In this document: positions 44,969 to 46,613 of the stretch, one piece after another
How the letters are laid out: each line of letters opens with the position of its first letter
Numbering within the stretch: position 1 is the stretch's first letter
DNA from: Candidatus Aminicenantota bacterium
GTDB taxonomy: Bacteria; Acidobacteriota; Aminicenantia; Aminicenantales; Aminicenantaceae
Assembly: GCA_011773465.1 (NCBI GenBank)
Contig: WVXO01000045.1
Location: 1-46,613 of the forward strand
Direction: 5' to 3'
DNA: 46,613 bases
The notes under the pieces: model-generated
Databases searched by the model: none
What the model saw: only the letters and a program-made list of their open reading frames with translations
What the model was told of the DNA's origin: nothing
Made by a program: the position numbers and the translations under genes

Positions 44969-45553
44969 TCAGGGCATTTTCTTTTCCTGCTGCAGTATCC
45001 AGTTTACAGCATCAAGCAAGTTCGTAGCTACGTAAGCAGGCACTATCCCCTTTTTCTTAAGCTTAGGCAGCGCTTTTTGACCAAACCCTGTAAGGAGGAG
45101 TATAGGATTGACTTGAATGTTGCGACCAAAAAGGATATCTTCTACCTTGTCTCCCACCATATAAGAATTATTCATATCAATATTAAGATCAGCAGCAGCT
45201 TGAAGGCCCATCCCAGGATTTGGCTTGCGGCACTGGCAATTTTTTCTGTACTGAGGGATAGAGGAAAGCCGGTAATGGGGACAGTAATAGACAGCGTCAA
45301 AATGAGCGTTATGTTTGGCAAATGTTGCTCTTAATTTCTGATGAATATCATGGAGGTCTTTCTCAACAATGAGTCCCCGTCCAATCCCTGATTGGTTAGT
45401 TACGATAACGGCGAAAAGACCAGCCTCGTTTATTTTCCTTATTGCTTCGAAGCTGTAAGGAAAAATTTCTATCATGCTGAACGAGCTGGGATACCCCACA
45501 TCTTTATTGATTGTCCCGTCTCTATCGAGAAAGACTGCTCTTTTTTTCATCAT
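44969..45553 (-). CDS. gmhB: D-glycero-D-manno-heptose 1,7-bisphosphate phosphatase-like HAD protein
   Basis: Removes the C7 phosphate in ADP-heptose synthesis for LPS. The 194-residue HAD phosphatase has the nucleophile Asp10 and Asp12 in FLDRDGTIN, motif II VTNQSGIGRG, the zinc-binding cysteines of GmhB (CPHYR and CQCRKP), and motif IV MVGDKVEDI. The ATG at 45553 overlaps the waaF stop codon (ATGA), which sets the start; a longer frame from 45568 is less likely. The adjacent heptosyltransferase supports the heptose assignment over a histidinol phosphatase. Confidence 0.9.
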   Translation of the reverse strand: MMKKRAVFLDRDGTINKDVGYPSSFSMIEIFPYSFEAIRKINEAGLFAVIVTNQSGIGRGLIVEKDLHDIHQKLRATFAKHNAHFDAVYYCPHYRLSSIPQYRKNCQCRKPNPGMGLQAAADLNIDMNNSYMVGDKVEDILFGRNIQVNPILLLTGFGQKALPKLKKKGIVPAYVATNLLDAVNWILQQEKKMP

Positions 45554-46552
45554 AAAAATTTCCGGCACGCCTCGAAGACCTCTTCGGGATCAATGCTTAT
45601 CATGCATCTGTGATCAAACGGGCATTCTCTGTAGCTGCATGGCCAGCAAGGAACATCCTTCTTGATGACAGCAGCAGGTTGTTGGAAGGGACCCGTAAGG
45701 CTAGGATTAGTCGGTCCAAATATTGCTATAACTGGTATTTTTAAGGCATTCGCTATATGCATCGGGCCTGAGTCATTGGTGATAAAAAGATCTGCGTTGC
45801 TGATCAATCCTACGAGCTGCCGAAGGCTTGTTTTTCCTGCCAGATTAAGAGGTTTTTTTTTCATGAAGGAGGCTATGGATTCAAACAACTCGGCTTCGCC
45901 TTTGGAGCCTGTGATGAGGATTTCTGCCTTTTTTCTATCCTGCAATAAAATGGCGAGCTTTGCATAATTTTCAGCGTGCCATCTCTTAGAAGGGCCATAA
46001 GAAGCACCAGGATTGAGAATGATGAGAGGCTCTTTTAAATCAACATTTAAGGAGAGGAGCATCTCCTTGGCTTTCTCCTTTTCTTCTTTAGTTACGGGTA
46101 GAGATATCTTTGGGGGGGAAGTTTTAAGACCCAAGCCGGAAATGAGGTCCAGATAGTAATTTAATTGGTGGGAACTGTCTTCTCCTTTCTTTGTAGCCAC
46201 TCCCCTAGTGAGAAGCACTCTGCGGCCATCTGTAGAGTATCCCCATCTTTCAGGAATCTTGCCAAGATAGAATAGAAGAGCAGAAGAGAAAGAGTTGGTA
46301 AGAAGGACTCCGATATCAAAATGGAGCCTTTTTATTTTTTGTATTGAATCCTTCAAGGTTTTTAAAGCCGTCTTCGTCTGGAAGAGGGAATATACTCTTT
46401 ATGAAATCATGAGAGACGAAGAGGTCTTTTACCCATTCTTTGGCAGCAATCCATATTTGTGCTTGGGGAAAGTTTCTGCTTAAACTATAAGCAGCTGGAA
46501 CAGCAAGGATAGAGTCTCCTATCCAGTTGGGTGCTCGAACGATTATCTTCAT
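45550..46552 (-). pseudogene. waaF: Heptosyltransferase (GT9, WaaF-like) with one frameshift
   Basis: Transfers heptose to the LPS inner core. The N-terminal part (from ATG 46552) reads MKIIVRAPNWIGDSILAVPA and runs to PLPDEDGF. The rest continues in another frame with RLHFDIGVLLTNSFSSA, NPGASYGPSKRW, FITNDSGPMHIA and FGPTNPSLTGP, the typical GT9 motifs. The frames join perfectly if one A is removed from the A5 run at 46359-46363, giving a 333-residue protein of normal length. So it is either a recent inactivating mutation or a homopolymer sequencing or assembly error. The downstream gmhB is intact. Confidence 0.85.
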
Positions 46553-46613
46553 CTCCTAAATTTTATTCCCACAGCGCAATATTGTCAAAATAGCAAAGCA
46601 CATATTAAGCATT

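Overview
The window is a bacterial chromosome segment of moderate GC that is almost entirely coding. It holds about 40 genes, with no rRNA, tRNA, CRISPR array or intact transposase that I can recognise. The signs of an outer membrane (heptose/LPS genes, a lipoprotein operon and a surface protein with a barrel-like C-terminus) point to a diderm. The Rnf complex, EtfBA, the polyferredoxin proteins and an archaeal-type phosphoglycerate mutase point to an anaerobic, fermentative or respiratory lifestyle. The gene content would fit an Acidobacteriota/Aminicenantes-like lineage, but that placement is inference from style and not from a marker tree.

Layout. 1-285: an array of degenerate palindromic repeats. 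286-10552, all on the minus strand: a hypothetical protein, coaX, birA, valS, dnaE and guaA; several junctions in this run carry GGGNCAGN'CCC palindromes. 10553-10900: a divergent spacer holding a nested inverted-repeat element. 10901-15786, plus strand: apgM, a cell-wall amidase, a DUF362 protein and a NapH/NapG-like polyferredoxin membrane protein. 15997-16413, minus: a small DUF2914 protein, followed by a second repeat array. 16693-22750, minus: etfA and etfB, then the fatty-acid/phospholipid cluster yceD-rpmF-plsX-fabG-acpP-fabF behind a clear sigma70-type promoter. 22977-25652, plus: polA. 25958-26915: a decayed erythromycin-esterase-like pseudogene. 26963-28087, minus: a GNAT-like protein.

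28464-34501, plus: the complete rnfCDGEAB operon, translationally coupled throughout and extended by an RseC-family membrane protein and a secreted NusG-domain-II protein. 34580-37126, minus: dnaN and dnaA, with a perfect palindromic pair of DnaA boxes in the dnaA leader. 37260-41238, minus: an envelope operon (TPR lipoprotein, lipoprotein, and a 980-residue gluzincin/beta-propeller/barrel protein). 41504-42757, plus: folD and rpmB, each with a good promoter. 42789-46552, minus: waaF (frameshifted), gmhB and a RelA/SpoT homologue.

Most genes are housekeeping: replication (dnaA, dnaN, dnaE, polA), fatty-acid synthesis, cofactors (coaX, birA, folD), translation (valS, rpmF, rpmB), purines (guaA) and the stringent response. 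The distinctive material is the extended Rnf operon, the DUF362/polyferredoxin pair, the surface peptidase operon beside dnaA, two repeat families and the divergent-spacer inverted-repeat element. I did not find a clearly new defence or mobile system.
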